Shown here: in pieces, positions 49,482 through 60,950 of the stretch
Layout: every line of letters starts with the position of its first letter
Numbering within the stretch: the stretch's first letter is position 1
Assembly (NCBI GenBank): GCA_001683895.1
Contig: LXQJ01000012.1
Coordinates: 40,297-104,296 of the forward strand
Direction of reading: 5' to 3'
DNA: 64,000 nucleotides
Source: Luteimonas sp. ANT-B3E
Lineage (GTDB): Bacteria > Pseudomonadota > Gammaproteobacteria > Xanthomonadales > Xanthomonadaceae
Position numbers and translations under genes: made by a program
Notes under the pieces: generated by a model
The model's input: the letters and a program-made list of their open reading frames with translations, nothing else
Databases searched by the model: none
Told to the model about the DNA's origin: nothing

Positions 49482-50990
49482 ATGCGCACGCCCCTCGCGT
49501 CTCCATTGATCCTGTCGACCGCGCTGGCACTTGCCGCCTGCGCGCCGACGACCGGCGATCCCGCCGTCGCACGCGACGGACGGCTGCAGTACGGCAGCCT
49601 CGCGTTCACGCCGTGTTCGCTGGCCACCACCGGTGCCGACGCCGTCGAGGCGCAGTGCACCACGCTCGATGTCCCCGAGAACCACGACGCACCCGAGGGC
49701 CGCACGATCACGCTGGCGATCGCCTGGCTGCCGGCGCGCGGCCTCGCCGAAGACGACCCGATCTTCATGATCGCCGGCGGGCCCGGCCAGTCGGCCCTGG
49801 AATCGTATCCGCAGGTGGACCGCGCCTTTGCCGACGCGCGCCGCAACCGGCACGTGGTGCTGGTCGACGCCCGCGGCACGGGCGGCTCGCATCCGCTGAA
49901 GTGCAAGGGCGCCGATGGCGACAACGCCTTCGTCGACGCCAACGACGCCACCCCCCAGGGCGCGGCGGCGTTCGCCGTGCGCTGCCGCGACGCACTGTCG
50001 AAGACGACCGACCTGCGCTTTTACGGCACCGCCGACCACGTGCGCGACCTCGACCTGGTGCGCCGGCGGTTGGGCGCGGAGCGCATCAACCTGGTCGGCA
50101 TTTCCTACGGCACGCGCGTGGCGCAGCAGTACGCCGCGCGCCATCCTGGCCACGTGCGCACCGTGGTGCTCGACTCGGTGGTGCCCAACACGCTGGCGCT
50201 GGGCCAGGACCACGCGCGCAACCTCGAGGCGGCGCTGGAGACGCAGTTCGCGCGCTGCCGCGACGTGCCGGCGTGCGGCGACAGCCTCGGCGACCCGCGC
50301 CGCCAGCTGGACGCCGTCCGCGACGCGCTGCGCGCCGGCGGCATCGCACCGGTGCGCTTCCGCGACCCGGTCGGCGGTGCGTGGCGCACCGAGGTGCCGC
50401 AGTACGGCGACCTCGCCGCGCTGCTGCGCATGTACTCCTACCAGCCGCTGGCGGCGGCCACGCTGCCGCTGCTGCTGCACGAGGCATCGGAGGGCCGCTA
50501 CGAGGCGCTGCTGGCGCAGTCGCGGATGCTGACCGACAGCATCGGCGACAGCATCATGCACGGCATGCAGCTGTCGGTGATGTGCACCGAGGACGCCGCC
50601 GACATGCGCATCGACGATGGCGACGCCGCCACCGTTCTCGGCAACGAGCTGGTTGTTTTCTCGCAGGCGCAGTGCGCGGTGTGGCCGAAGGGCGCGCGCG
50701 ACCCGGCGTTCCGCACGCCACTCGCGGGCGGCGTGCCGCTGCTCGCGATCAGCGGCGAGTTCGACCCGGTGACCCCGCCGCGCTACGGCGACGAGGTCGT
50801 CGCCACCCTGCCCAATGCCCGCCACCTGGTGCTGCCGGGCCAGGGCCACAACGTGATCGGCGCCGGCTGCATGCCCAAGCTGTTCGCGCAGTTCGTCGAG
50901 CGCGCCGATGCCTCCGCGCTGGATGCCGCGTGCCTCGCGCGCTTGTCACCGCTGCCGCCGTTCGCCGGCAACCATGGCTGGGAGCCCTGA
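49482..50990 (+). CDS. Exported alpha/beta hydrolase with TAP-like C-terminus
   Basis: Lipobox ALAAC; FMIAGGPGQSALESYPQ, DARGTGGSHPLKC, GISYGTRVAQQYAARHP, SGEFDPVTPPRYGDEV. Confidence 0.85.
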   Translation: MRTPLASPLILSTALALAACAPTTGDPAVARDGRLQYGSLAFTPCSLATTGADAVEAQCTTLDVPENHDAPEGRTITLAIAWLPARGLAEDDPIFMIAGGPGQSALESYPQVDRAFADARRNRHVVLVDARGTGGSHPLKCKGADGDNAFVDANDATPQGAAAFAVRCRDALSKTTDLRFYGTADHVRDLDLVRRRLGAERINLVGISYGTRVAQQYAARHPGHVRTVVLDSVVPNTLALGQDHARNLEAALETQFARCRDVPACGDSLGDPRRQLDAVRDALRAGGIAPVRFRDPVGGAWRTEVPQYGDLAALLRMYSYQPLAAATLPLLLHEASEGRYEALLAQSRMLTDSIGDSIMHGMQLSVMCTEDAADMRIDDGDAATVLGNELVVFSQAQCAVWPKGARDPAFRTPLAGGVPLLAISGEFDPVTPPRYGDEVVATLPNARHLVLPGQGHNVIGAGCMPKLFAQFVERADASALDAACLARLSPLPPFAGNHGWEP

Positions 50991-50991
50991 G

Positions 50992-51734
<743 letters not shown>

Positions 51735-51738
<4 letters not shown>

Positions 51739-52958
51739 ACACCCAAGACACCACGCAGCAGCGCCGCGGCGGCATCGCGCGGCTGTTCGACCACGGCGTG
51801 TTCGCGGTAGCGCGCAAGGAGCTGCGCGACCTGTTCCGCGACCGGCGCACGGTGATGATCGGCCTGCTGATGGGGCCGATCCTGTTCCCGGTGCTGATCC
51901 TGGGCCTCGGCGCGATGGCCGAGAAGCGCGCGCGGACCCAGCTGGAGTCCACGCTTGAACTCCCGGTGATTGGCGCCGAGCAAGCGCCCAACCTGGTGCG
52001 CTACCTCGCCAGCCAGAACATCGCGCCGAAGCCGGCCCCGGCCGACCCTGACCGCGACGTGCGCGAGCAGGCGTACGACGTGGTGCTGCGCATTGCGCCT
52101 GACTACGCGCAGGACTGGCGCGGCAGCCGTCCCGCCGGGGTGGAGCTGATCTACGACAGCTCACGGCAGGATTCGCGCATTCCGGTGGACCGCCTGCGGC
52201 TGGCGCTGGCGCAGTACGGGCAGCAGGCGGGTGCGCTGCGCGGCCTGTCGCGCGGCAGCAGCCCGCAGCTCGGCAACGCACTGCAGATCGCGCAGCGCGA
52301 CGTCGCCACGCCGGAGGCACGGCGCGGCATGCTGCTGGCCTTCCTGCCGTACCTGCTGATCCTGTCGGCCTTCATCGGCGGCGCCTACCTGGTGATCGAC
52401 GTGACCGCCGGCGAGCGCGAGCGGCAGTCACTCGAGCCGCTGCTGGCGACACCCGCGGCGCGCAGCGCAATCATGAGCGGCAAGATCCTGGCCGCCACGC
52501 TGTTCGGGATGCTCAGCCTGCTGCTGATCCTGGTAGCGTTCAAGCTGAGCTTCGCGTTCGCGCCGCGCGCGATGCAGCTGGTCGACGTGTCGACGCCGAT
52601 GCTGCTGCAGCTGCTGGTGGTGCTGCTGCCGATGGTGCTGATCGGCACCACGCTGCTGACCCTGATCTCGGCCAGCGTCAAGTCGGTGAAGGAGGCCCAG
52701 AGCTACATGAGCATGCTGATGCTGCTGCCGATCATCCCGACCGTGGTACTGCTGGTGAATCCGGTGAAGAACGCACTCTGGCAGTTCGCGGTGCCGTTCC
52801 TGGCGCAGAACCAGATGCTGCTGAAGCTGATCCGCAGCGAGTGGATCAGCACGCAGGAGTGGGCGGTGTACCTGGGGGCGGGATTCGGGCTGGGCCTGCT
52901 GCTGTGGCTGCTGGCCGCGCGCCTGTACCACCGCGAGAAGCTGGCGATCTCGGCCTAG
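51735..52958 (+). CDS. ABC transporter permease (NatB-like, ABC-2 family)
   Basis: VFAVARKELRDLFRDRRTVMIGLLMGPILFPVLI; TAGERERQSLEPLLATPA; 4-nt overlap with ATPase gene. Confidence 0.9.
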
Positions 52959-53021
52959 GCGACGGCCGTCGACGCGCGGCCCGCGGCGCGCATGTCGCCG
53001 GCGGGCTGCAGCGGATCGTCG

Positions 53022-54074
53022 TCAGCCGCCCGGGTTGAAGCCGATCGTGCGACGGGTAGTCACGGGCGCGGCGACCGGCTCGAAGCGCCAGCGGCGCACG
53101 GCGGCGACCGCCTCGCGGTCGAACACACGCGGCGGGTTGGAACGCACCACGCGGGCGTTGGCCACCGATCCGTCCGGGTTGACGGTGAACTCGACCTGCA
53201 CCTCGCCGGACTGCCCCGTGCGCAGCGCATCCGCCGGATAGCGCGGCGCCGGGGTGCTGATCGCGCGCAGCTCGGTGTTGGCCGCGGCGGGCGCCGGGGT
53301 CGGCGCCGGTCGTGGCGCGGCTTGTGCGGCCTGCTGCGCCGCGCGCTGCGCGGCTGCCTGCTCCTCGGCGCGCGCGGCGGCCGCGCGCTGTTCGGCCTCG
53401 CGCTGCGCGGCGGCCTGCGTTTCGGCCTGTTGCTGCGTTGCCAGCTGCTGTGCGGCCTGCTGTTGCTGCTGCTGCTGCTGGGTAGCACGCTCCGCCGCCA
53501 GCTCGACCTGGCGCGCGGCTTCCTGCGTAGCGGTCAGCTGCTGCTCCGCCGCGCGCCTGGTCACGGCTTCCTGCGCCGCCGCGATCGATGCCTTGAGCCG
53601 GGGCAGCGCCGGGTGCCGCGCGTCGGCCTTCTCGATCAGCGCCTGCAGCCGCTGCGCCTCGGTGAAGTCCTCGCGGTCGCGGCTCTGCTCCGTGGCGATG
53701 ACCGCCATCGGCATCAGGTCGGTCAATGCGCTGGACACCCCGGCGTCGGCCGGCTGCTTGTCGCGCAGCGCGAGGTTGTATTCCATGGCGTTGTCGCCCG
53801 CCGGTGCGTACAGCTTGCTCTGGGCATACGCTGCCCGGGCGCGGTCACGCAGCTGCTCGACCCCGAGCGCGGCGACCTCGGCGGAAACCGCCGACGCCGG
53901 CGTCGGCGCGGGCGCGGCGACAGCCGCGGGATCCGCTGCGGCGTCGGCAGGCGCGGGCTCGTCACGCTCGCAAGCGGACACCAGCAGCGCGATGGCGGCC
54001 CCGAGCGCGAGCGCCCCCGACCACTGCTTGACGGCGGATGGGTGCAGGGCACCCCTGTTCTTGACTGACATCAA
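53022..54074 (-). CDS. TonB-like energy transducer domain protein with lipoprotein signal
   Basis: LLVSAC lipobox, Gln/Ala-rich coil, C-terminal TonB domain APRYPADALRTGQSGEVQVEFTVNPDGSVANARVV...REAVAAVRRWRFEP. Confidence 0.82.
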   Translation of the reverse strand: MMSVKNRGALHPSAVKQWSGALALGAAIALLVSACERDEPAPADAAADPAAVAAPAPTPASAVSAEVAALGVEQLRDRARAAYAQSKLYAPAGDNAMEYNLALRDKQPADAGVSSALTDLMPMAVIATEQSRDREDFTEAQRLQALIEKADARHPALPRLKASIAAAQEAVTRRAAEQQLTATQEAARQVELAAERATQQQQQQQQAAQQLATQQQAETQAAAQREAEQRAAAARAEEQAAAQRAAQQAAQAAPRPAPTPAPAAANTELRAISTPAPRYPADALRTGQSGEVQVEFTVNPDGSVANARVVRSNPPRVFDREAVAAVRRWRFEPVAAPVTTRRTIGFNPGG

Positions 54075-54175
54075 CGACTCTCCCCTGTCGGTGCGCGGCG
54101 CGCAGCATGGCGTAGGACGCGGCAGCGGCGACCGTTTGTCAACTCCCGGCGCCTGCCCCGCCCCCGCGCGCGATG

Positions 54176-55534
54176 CTACTTGCCGATGCAGAAGGTCGCA
54201 AAAACGTGGCCCAGCAGCTGGTCCGGCGTCACCCGGCCCGTGACCTCCCCGAGCGCATCGTGGCCGGCGCGCAGCGCCTCGGCGGCGAGCTCCAGCGCTT
54301 CATCGCGCAGCGCCTCGCCCGCGGCGGCGAGTTCGCCGCCGGCGCGGCCGATCGCCTCGACGTGACGCGCGCGGGCGGTAAACGCGCCGCCAACTTCGTC
54401 GCCGCCGTCGCCGGACGCGATATCACGCAGTCGCGCCGCCACTTCGGCGACACCGTCGCCGTTCAGCACAGACAGGCGCAGGTGCCCGGCTGGCAGCGGC
54501 ATGCCCCCGACCGCCTCGCCCAGGTCGCACTTGTTGAGGAGCCACAACACCCGTGGCGCGTCGGCAATGGCCGCCTCGATATCGGCGCGTCCACGCTCCG
54601 GTGCCAGGGCGTCCAGCACCGCGATTGCCACGTCGGCGCGCGCAAGCTCGGCGCGAGCGCGGCGCATGCCCTCGCGCTCGATGTCGTCGCCGCCCTCATG
54701 CAGGCCGGCCGTGTCGACCAGGGTCAGCGCAACGCCGTCTAGTTGCACGGTCTCGCGCAGCAGGTCACGGGTGGTACCGGCGGTCGCGGTGACGATGGCG
54801 CGGTCGGTGGCGGCGAGCGCGTTGAGCAGCGAGCTCTTGCCCGCGTTCGGCGGGCCGACGATCACCGCATGCAGGCCATCCCGCAGGCGCAGGCCCCGGC
54901 TCGCGTCGGCCTGCAGCTGTGCGACCGCGGTGCGGGCCGCTTCCAGCCGCGCGCCAAGTGCGTCGATGCCGAGCGTCTCCAGCGGTTCATCGACGAAGTC
55001 GATCAACGCCTCCACCTGCACACGGATCGCCAGCACCGCATCCGCCAGCGCATCGACACGCGCGGAAAAGACGCCCTCGAGCGAGCGCCGCGCCGCCCGC
55101 GCCGCGCGCAGGTCGCCGGCGGCGATCAGGTCGGCCACGGCCTCGGCCTGGGCGAGGTCCAGCTTGCCGTTGGCGAACGCGCGCGCGCTGAATTCGCCGG
55201 CGAGCGCGCGGCGGGCACCGAGCGCGCAACAGCGGTCCACCAGCGCCTGCAGCAGCGGCGGGCTGCCGTGCGCCTGCAGCTCGGCCACGTCCTCGCCGGT
55301 GAAGCTGGCCGGAGCGTCGAACAGCAGCGCAATGCCGTCGTCGATCACGCTGCCGTCGCCGTCGCGCAGCTGCACGTGGCGCGCGCGACGCGCGGGGAGC
55401 GCCACGCCGCCGCAGACCGTCGCGGCAACGGCGTGCGCGCGCGGACCGGACATCCGCACGATGCCGACCCCGCCGGCGCCGGCTGGCGTGGCGATGGCGA
55501 CGATGGTGTCGGTGTCGGCGTGGGTCTCGACGAT
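54176..55534 (-). CDS. mnmE: tRNA modification GTPase MnmE (TrmE)
   Basis: [65 protein letters not shown]-terminal FCIGK. Start codon uncertain (ATC at 55534 proposed). Confidence 0.93.
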   Translation of the reverse strand: MVETHADTDTIVAIATPAGAGGVGIVRMSGPRAHAVAATVCGGVALPARRARHVQLRDGDGSVIDDGIALLFDAPASFTGEDVAELQAHGSPPLLQALVDRCCALGARRALAGEFSARAFANGKLDLAQAEAVADLIAAGDLRAARAARRSLEGVFSARVDALADAVLAIRVQVEALIDFVDEPLETLGIDALGARLEAARTAVAQLQADASRGLRLRDGLHAVIVGPPNAGKSSLLNALAATDRAIVTATAGTTRDLLRETVQLDGVALTLVDTAGLHEGGDDIEREGMRRARAELARADVAIAVLDALAPERGRADIEAAIADAPRVLWLLNKCDLGEAVGGMPLPAGHLRLSVLNGDGVAEVAARLRDIASGDGGDEVGGAFTARARHVEAIGRAGGELAAAGEALRDEALELAAEALRAGHDALGEVTGRVTPDQLLGHVFATFCIGK

Positions 55535-55599
55535 GGCAGGTGCCCCGCGGCGCCGGTCGCGCGCCCGCGCGGACCGCGGGCGACGCAGGCCGGAGTTGA

Positions 55600-57324
55600 T
55601 CAGGCCGGCGTCGCCGGAGCCTCGGCGTACTTGCGGATCAGCAGCCACTGCTGCAGCAGGCCGAGCGTGCCGTTGGTGACCCAGTACAGCACCAGGCCCG
55701 CCGGGAAGAAGATCATGATCGCGCCGAACACGATCGGCATGAACTGCATCATCTTCTGCTGCATCGGGTCCATGCCGGTCATCGGAGACAGCTTCTGCGT
55801 CGCCCACATCACCGCGATGTTGATAACCGGCAGGATGTAGTACGGGTCCTGCGCGGTGAGGTCCTGGATCCACAGGATCCACGGGGCATGGCGCAGTTCG
55901 ACCGACTCCAGCAGCACCCAGTACAGCGCCAGGAAGATCGGCATCTGCAGCAGGAGCGGCAGGCAGCCACCAACCGGGTTGATCTTCTCCTTCTTGTACA
56001 GCTCCATCATCGCGACCTGGAACTTCTGCCGGTCGTCGCCGTAGCGTTCCTTGAGCTGCGCGACGCGCGGCTGGAACTTGCGCATCCTGGCCATCGACTT
56101 GTATTGCGCCGACGACAGCGGGAACAGCGCCAGCTTCACCAGTACCACCAGGCCCACGATCGCCCAGCCCCAGTTGTTCACCAGGCCATGCACCAGGTCG
56201 AGGATCCAGAACAGGCCCTCGCCGAGGAACGCGAAGATGGAGAAGCGGCTGTAGTCGACCGCGCGGTCGAGGCCCGGGACGTCCTGCGCCTTGATCTGGC
56301 CGACCAGCTTGGGCCCGACCCAGATGCGCGCGGTGGTGGCGGCCTCGGTGCCGGGGGCGACGCTGATGCCGGGACCGACGGCGCGGATGAAGAACCGGCC
56401 CGCGGTGCCGTCTGCGCCGACAGAGATCGTGGAGGTGTCGACGTTGTCCGGGATCCAGGCGCTGAAGAAGTGGTGCTGCAGGAACGCCAACCAGGCACCG
56501 CCGGCCTGGCGGTCGAGCGGACCGTCGTCGACGAAGTCGCCGAATGCGCGCCGCTCGTAGCCTTCCTGACTGCTGAACCAGGTCGCCCCGCTGAAGCTGA
56601 AGGATTCCGGGTTGGTCATGCCGCGCTTGACCACCGGCGGCACGCGGATCAGCTGCCGGTAGGCGAAGCCCTGCCATTCGGACGCACCGGCGTTGGCCAC
56701 CGTGTCGCGCACCGTGATGGCATAGCTGCCGCGCGCCAAGGTGTAGCTACGGCGAATGGTGACGCCGTCATCGCCGCGCCAGATGAAGGGAACCACCAGC
56801 TGGTCCTGTCCCTGGGCGAGCGCAAGCGCACCGGGCGCACCGTCGTAGACGAACCCGCTTTCATGGGTGGGCGCCGCGTTGCTGCCGCTGACCCAGCCGC
56901 TCTGCGCGGCGTAGAAGGTCGCGGGATCGCTGTCGAACAGCTTGACCGGCGGACTGCCGGCATCCTTGGTCCGCGGATAGCCGAGCAGCTCGGCGTCGGT
57001 GACCGCACCGCCCGACAGCGACAGGCGCAGCACGTCGGTGGTGACGCTGACGCTGCCTGCATCGGTCGCGGGGCCGGCGCTCGCCTGCGGCATAGCGCCG
57101 GCCAGCGGGACGGCTGGCGCGGCGGGCACCGCGCCGGCTGCCGCGGCGCCTGGCGTCATCGCGCGCGGCGCTGCCGGGATGCTGCCCGTGGCGGGCGGTG
57201 CGCCGGTGGTCGTCGCCTGAGCGGGCGTCGTGGCAGGCGCGCTGCGCTCCTTGCTCCACTCCATCCACAGCAATGTCGCCACCATGAACCAGGCAACGAT
57301 CAGGAAGGTGCGGGTCTGGTTCAT
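55600..57324 (-). CDS. yidC: Membrane protein insertase YidC
   Basis: [84 protein letters not shown]. Confidence 0.97.
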   Translation of the reverse strand: MNQTRTFLIVAWFMVATLLWMEWSKERSAPATTPAQATTTGAPPATGSIPAAPRAMTPGAAAAGAVPAAPAVPLAGAMPQASAGPATDAGSVSVTTDVLRLSLSGGAVTDAELLGYPRTKDAGSPPVKLFDSDPATFYAAQSGWVSGSNAAPTHESGFVYDGAPGALALAQGQDQLVVPFIWRGDDGVTIRRSYTLARGSYAITVRDTVANAGASEWQGFAYRQLIRVPPVVKRGMTNPESFSFSGATWFSSQEGYERRAFGDFVDDGPLDRQAGGAWLAFLQHHFFSAWIPDNVDTSTISVGADGTAGRFFIRAVGPGISVAPGTEAATTARIWVGPKLVGQIKAQDVPGLDRAVDYSRFSIFAFLGEGLFWILDLVHGLVNNWGWAIVGLVVLVKLALFPLSSAQYKSMARMRKFQPRVAQLKERYGDDRQKFQVAMMELYKKEKINPVGGCLPLLLQMPIFLALYWVLLESVELRHAPWILWIQDLTAQDPYYILPVINIAVMWATQKLSPMTGMDPMQQKMMQFMPIVFGAIMIFFPAGLVLYWVTNGTLGLLQQWLLIRKYAEAPATPA

Positions 57325-57337
57325 CGGGCGGGCAGGC

Positions 57338-57754
57338 TCATTCGCCGGACGAGGCCGGTACGGGATGGAGGGGAGACGCGCGGCCGGGCATTGTGCCGGG
57401 CGGGGTCGGCAGGGGCAACGCGCCAGCGCGCCGTAACGCGTCGACCAACGCCTGCTGCAGCGCCGACTGGTCGCTGCGTGCGGCCAACGGTCGCGCGACC
57501 ACCACGTAGGCGCCGCTGGCGAGCTGATGCCGCAGGTGGCGAAACTGTTCGCGCAGCGCGCGCTTGATGCGGTTGCGGCCGACCGCACGGCGGTCGACCT
57601 TGCGCGAGACCGCCAGGCCCATGCGCGCGCCGTCGCCATCGGGGCGCCAGTGCAGCGCCAGCAGCGGTGATGCGGTACGCTTGCCCTCCGCGAACACGCG
57701 GTCGAACTCGGGGCGCGCGCGGACGCGCGCCTCGCGCGGGAGGCAGCGATTCAT
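57338..57754 (-). CDS. rnpA: Ribonuclease P protein component
   Basis: [47 protein letters not shown]. Confidence 0.95.
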   Translation of the reverse strand: MNRCLPREARVRARPEFDRVFAEGKRTASPLLALHWRPDGDGARMGLAVSRKVDRRAVGRNRIKRALREQFRHLRHQLASGAYVVVARPLAARSDQSALQQALVDALRRAGALPLPTPPGTMPGRASPLHPVPASSGE

Positions 57755-57810
57755 CGTCGGGACGTCGTGGGTGGAGCTGCGGTCGGCATGCGCGACCGCG
57801 ACCGGCACGA

Positions 57811-57951
57811 TCAGGCCGTGAGGCGCTTGCGGCCCTTGGCGCGGCGACGGGCGAGGATCTTGCGGCCGTCTGCGGTCGCCATGCGCGCACGGAAGCCGTG
57901 GTCACGCTTGCGCTTGAGGTTGCTGGGCTGGTACGTGCGCTTGGTGGCCAT
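57811..57951 (-). CDS. rpmH: 50S ribosomal protein L34
   Basis: 46-aa reading [46 protein letters not shown] (too short for the supplied ORF list). Confidence 0.97.
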   Translation of the reverse strand: MATKRTYQPSNLKRKRDHGFRARMATADGRKILARRRAKGRKRLTA

Positions 57952-58165
57952 GACGGACTCGGACGGGACGCTGAAAGAACCGGCGATTCTAGGGCGTGGT
58001 CCGCTGGCGGGTCAAGCCGGAGGCTGGTTGGGGCACAAATGCGCACCTTCCACCGCGCGGCAGGCGGGACCGGATGGTAGTCTGCGGCATCCCCGTCCAC
58101 CCAGGTCGCGCCTGCGCCACGCACGCCCGGCGGGGCGACCGTCTGTCATCGAGAAGCCGAACTGC

Positions 58166-59491
58166 ATGGATCCCTGGCCGCGCTGCCTCGAACGCCTGGA
58201 AGCGGAATACCCGGCCGAGGATGTGCATGCGTGGCTGCGCCCGCTGCAGGCCAGCCGCCGGGACGACACGACCGTGCTGTACGCGCCCAACGCCTTCGTC
58301 CGTGACGAGGTCCGCACCCGCTACCTCGACAGGATCCGTGAGCTGCTCGGTCATTTCGCCGGCAGTCCGGACGTGATGCTGGAGATCGGCTCGCTGCCGC
58401 GGGCGGCGATGCCCGCGATCGACGCCGCAGCCCTGCCCACGCCACGCCTTCAGGGGCTGATGCCGTTCCAGGGCAACCTGGATGCGCACTACACCTTCGA
58501 CAACTTCGTGGAAGGCCGCAGCAACCAGCTGGGCCGTGCCGCAGCCTGGCACGCGGCGCAGAAGCCCGGCGACCGCGCCCACAACCCGCTACTCCTCTAC
58601 GGGGGCACCGGGCTGGGCAAGACGCACCTGATGTTTGCGGCGGGCAACGCGATGCAGCGCCAGAATCCCGGTATGCGCGTGCTGTACGTGCGCTCCGAGC
58701 AGTTCTTCAGCGCGATGATGAAGGCGCTGCAGGAAAAGGCGATGGACGGCTTCAAGCGCCAGTTCCAGCAGGTCGACGCGCTGCTGATCGACGACATCCA
58801 GTTCTTCGCCGGCAAGGACCGCACGCAGGAGGAGTTCTTCCACACATTCAACGCGCTGTTCGACGGCCGCCAGCAGATCATCATGACCTGCGACCGCTTC
58901 CCGAGGGAGGTCGAGGGTCTGGAGCCACGGCTGAAGTCGCGGCTGGCCTCGGGCCTGAGCGTTCCCATCGACCCGCCCGACTTCGAGACCCGCGCCCAGA
59001 TCGTACTGGCCAAAGCGCGGGAGCGCGGCGCCGACATCCCCGAGGACGTCGCGTTCCTGATCGCCAAGAAGATGCGCTCCAACGTGCGCGACCTCGAGGG
59101 GGCGCTGAATACACTGGCGGCGCGGGCCAACTTCACAGGCCGCGCGATCACCCAGGAGTTCGCGCAGGAAACGCTGCGCGACCTGCTTCGCTCCCAGCAG
59201 CAGTCCATTGGCGTCGGCAACATCCAGAAGACCGTGGCAGACTACTACGGCCTCCAGATCAAGGACTTGCTGTCGAAACGGCGCACCCGCTCGCTGGCGC
59301 GTCCGCGCCAGGTGGCGATGGCGCTGACCAAGGAACTGACCGAACACAGTCTGCCGGAGATCGGCGACGCCTTCGCCGGTCGCGACCACACCACCGTGCT
59401 GCACGCCTGCCGGCAGATCAGGCACCTGATGGAGGCCGACGGCAAGCTGCGCGAGGACTGGGACAAGCTGATCCGAAAGCTGAGCGAGTGA
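58166..59491 (+). CDS. dnaA: Chromosomal replication initiator DnaA
   Basis: [66 protein letters not shown]-terminal [14 protein letters not shown]. Confidence 0.98.
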   Translation: MDPWPRCLERLEAEYPAEDVHAWLRPLQASRRDDTTVLYAPNAFVRDEVRTRYLDRIRELLGHFAGSPDVMLEIGSLPRAAMPAIDAAALPTPRLQGLMPFQGNLDAHYTFDNFVEGRSNQLGRAAAWHAAQKPGDRAHNPLLLYGGTGLGKTHLMFAAGNAMQRQNPGMRVLYVRSEQFFSAMMKALQEKAMDGFKRQFQQVDALLIDDIQFFAGKDRTQEEFFHTFNALFDGRQQIIMTCDRFPREVEGLEPRLKSRLASGLSVPIDPPDFETRAQIVLAKARERGADIPEDVAFLIAKKMRSNVRDLEGALNTLAARANFTGRAITQEFAQETLRDLLRSQQQSIGVGNIQKTVADYYGLQIKDLLSKRRTRSLARPRQVAMALTKELTEHSLPEIGDAFAGRDHTTVLHACRQIRHLMEADGKLREDWDKLIRKLSE

Positions 59492-59782
59492 GGTGAGGTG
59501 ATGATCGTTGACGGGGCAAATGCGGGACCCCCATCCAGCCAAGGTGGTCCGGTCGGCAAGTGCGGTACAAGCTGTGGATATCCTGCGGTAACAGCTCCGC
59601 CGGAAAAGTTGTCCACAGCTTGCAGGAGGCGCCGACAGCAACTTGTACACCCACTCTCGTCGACATAAATATCTTTAAAATCAATAACTAGAATTACTTA
59701 CCACCGGCTTTTCGCGACTCCATCACCACCGTCTTTTGATATATATCCATTTATTGAAGCTTGGCCCAGGGGATCAACCGGC
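59492..59782. other. Chromosomal origin region (oriC) with DnaA boxes and AT-rich unwinding region
   Basis: dnaA-dnaN intergenic; DnaA-box-like TGTGGATAT (59573-59581), TTGTCCACA (59609-59617), TTGTACACC (59643-59651); AT-rich stretch about 59661-59760. Confidence 0.85.
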
Positions 59783-60883
59783 ATGCGTTTCAGTCTGCAG
59801 CGAGAAGTGTTCCTCAAGCCTCTGGGCCAGGTCGTCAACGTGGTCGAGCGTCGTCAGACGCTCCCCGTGCTGGCCAACCTCCTGGCCGTCGTCAGCGACG
59901 GACAGCTGTCTTTGACCGGTACCGACCTGGAAGTCGAAATGGTGGCCCGCTGCGCGGTCGACGACGCGGAATCCGGTGACGCGACGATTCCGGCGCGCAA
60001 GCTGTTCGACATCGTGCGTGCCCTGCCCGACGGCAGCCGGGTCACGGTGTCGCAGGTCGGCGACAAGATCACGGTGCAGGCAGGGCGCAGCCGATTCACG
60101 CTGGCCAGCTTACCCGCGAACGATTTCCCGTCGGTGGACGAAGTCGAGGCCACCGAGCGCGTGACCGTGCCCGAGGCCGCGCTGAAGGAGTTGATCGAGC
60201 GCACCGCATTCGCGATGGCACAGCAGGACGTGCGGTACTACCTGAATGGGCTGCTGTTCGACCTCGCCGACAAGCGCCTGCGCTGCGTCGCCACCGATGG
60301 CCATCGGCTGGCACTCTGCGAGGCGGCGCTGGACGAAGCGGTGCAGACCAAGCGCCAGATCATCGTGCCGCGCAAGGGCGTGCAGGAGCTGCAGCGGCTG
60401 CTGGAAGGCGGCGACCGCAGCCTTGAGCTGGAGATGGGTCGCAGCCATATCCGCGTGAAGCGGGACGATGTGACTTTCACCAGCAAGCTGATCGATGGCC
60501 GCTTCCCCGATTACGAAGCTGTGATCCCGATCGGGGCCGACCGCGAGGTAAAGGTCGATCGCGAGGTGCTGCGCGCGGCGCTGCAGCGCGCGGCGATCCT
60601 CTCCAACGAGAAGTACCGAGGCGTTCGCCTCGAGGTGTCACCCGGCCAGCTGCGCATCAACGCCCACAATCCGGAGCAGGAAGAGGCGCAGGAAGAGATC
60701 GAGGCAAACACCAAGGTCGATGGGCTGGCAGTAGGCTTCAACGTCAATTACCTTCTCGACGCGCTGTCCGCGCTGCGCGACGAGACTGTAGTGATCGCGC
60801 TGCGCGACGCTAATTCCTCTGCGCTGGTGCGCGAGGCGACAAACGAGCGTTCGCGGCATGTCGTGATGCCTCTGCGGCTTTGA
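59783..60883 (+). CDS. dnaN: DNA polymerase III subunit beta
   Basis: MRFSLQREVFLKPLGQVVNVVERRQTLPVLANLLAVV; YYLNGLLFDLADKRLRCVATDGHRLA; C-terminal RHVVMPLRL. Confidence 0.98.
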   Translation: MRFSLQREVFLKPLGQVVNVVERRQTLPVLANLLAVVSDGQLSLTGTDLEVEMVARCAVDDAESGDATIPARKLFDIVRALPDGSRVTVSQVGDKITVQAGRSRFTLASLPANDFPSVDEVEATERVTVPEAALKELIERTAFAMAQQDVRYYLNGLLFDLADKRLRCVATDGHRLALCEAALDEAVQTKRQIIVPRKGVQELQRLLEGGDRSLELEMGRSHIRVKRDDVTFTSKLIDGRFPDYEAVIPIGADREVKVDREVLRAALQRAAILSNEKYRGVRLEVSPGQLRINAHNPEQEEAQEEIEANTKVDGLAVGFNVNYLLDALSALRDETVVIALRDANSSALVREATNERSRHVVMPLRL

Positions 60884-60892
60884 TGTCGCAGG

Positions 60893-60908
60893 CGTTCCAC
60901 GTGGAACA
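60893..60908. promoter_or_regulatory. parS-like centromere site 1
   Basis: CGTTCCACGTGGAACA; 14-bp palindrome GTTCCACGTGGAAC, 15/16 to TGTTCCACGTGGAACA. Confidence 0.75.
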
Positions 60909-60950
60909 TCGACGCCCGGACCTGTCCGGGCGTCTTGCTGAGGGCAACCG

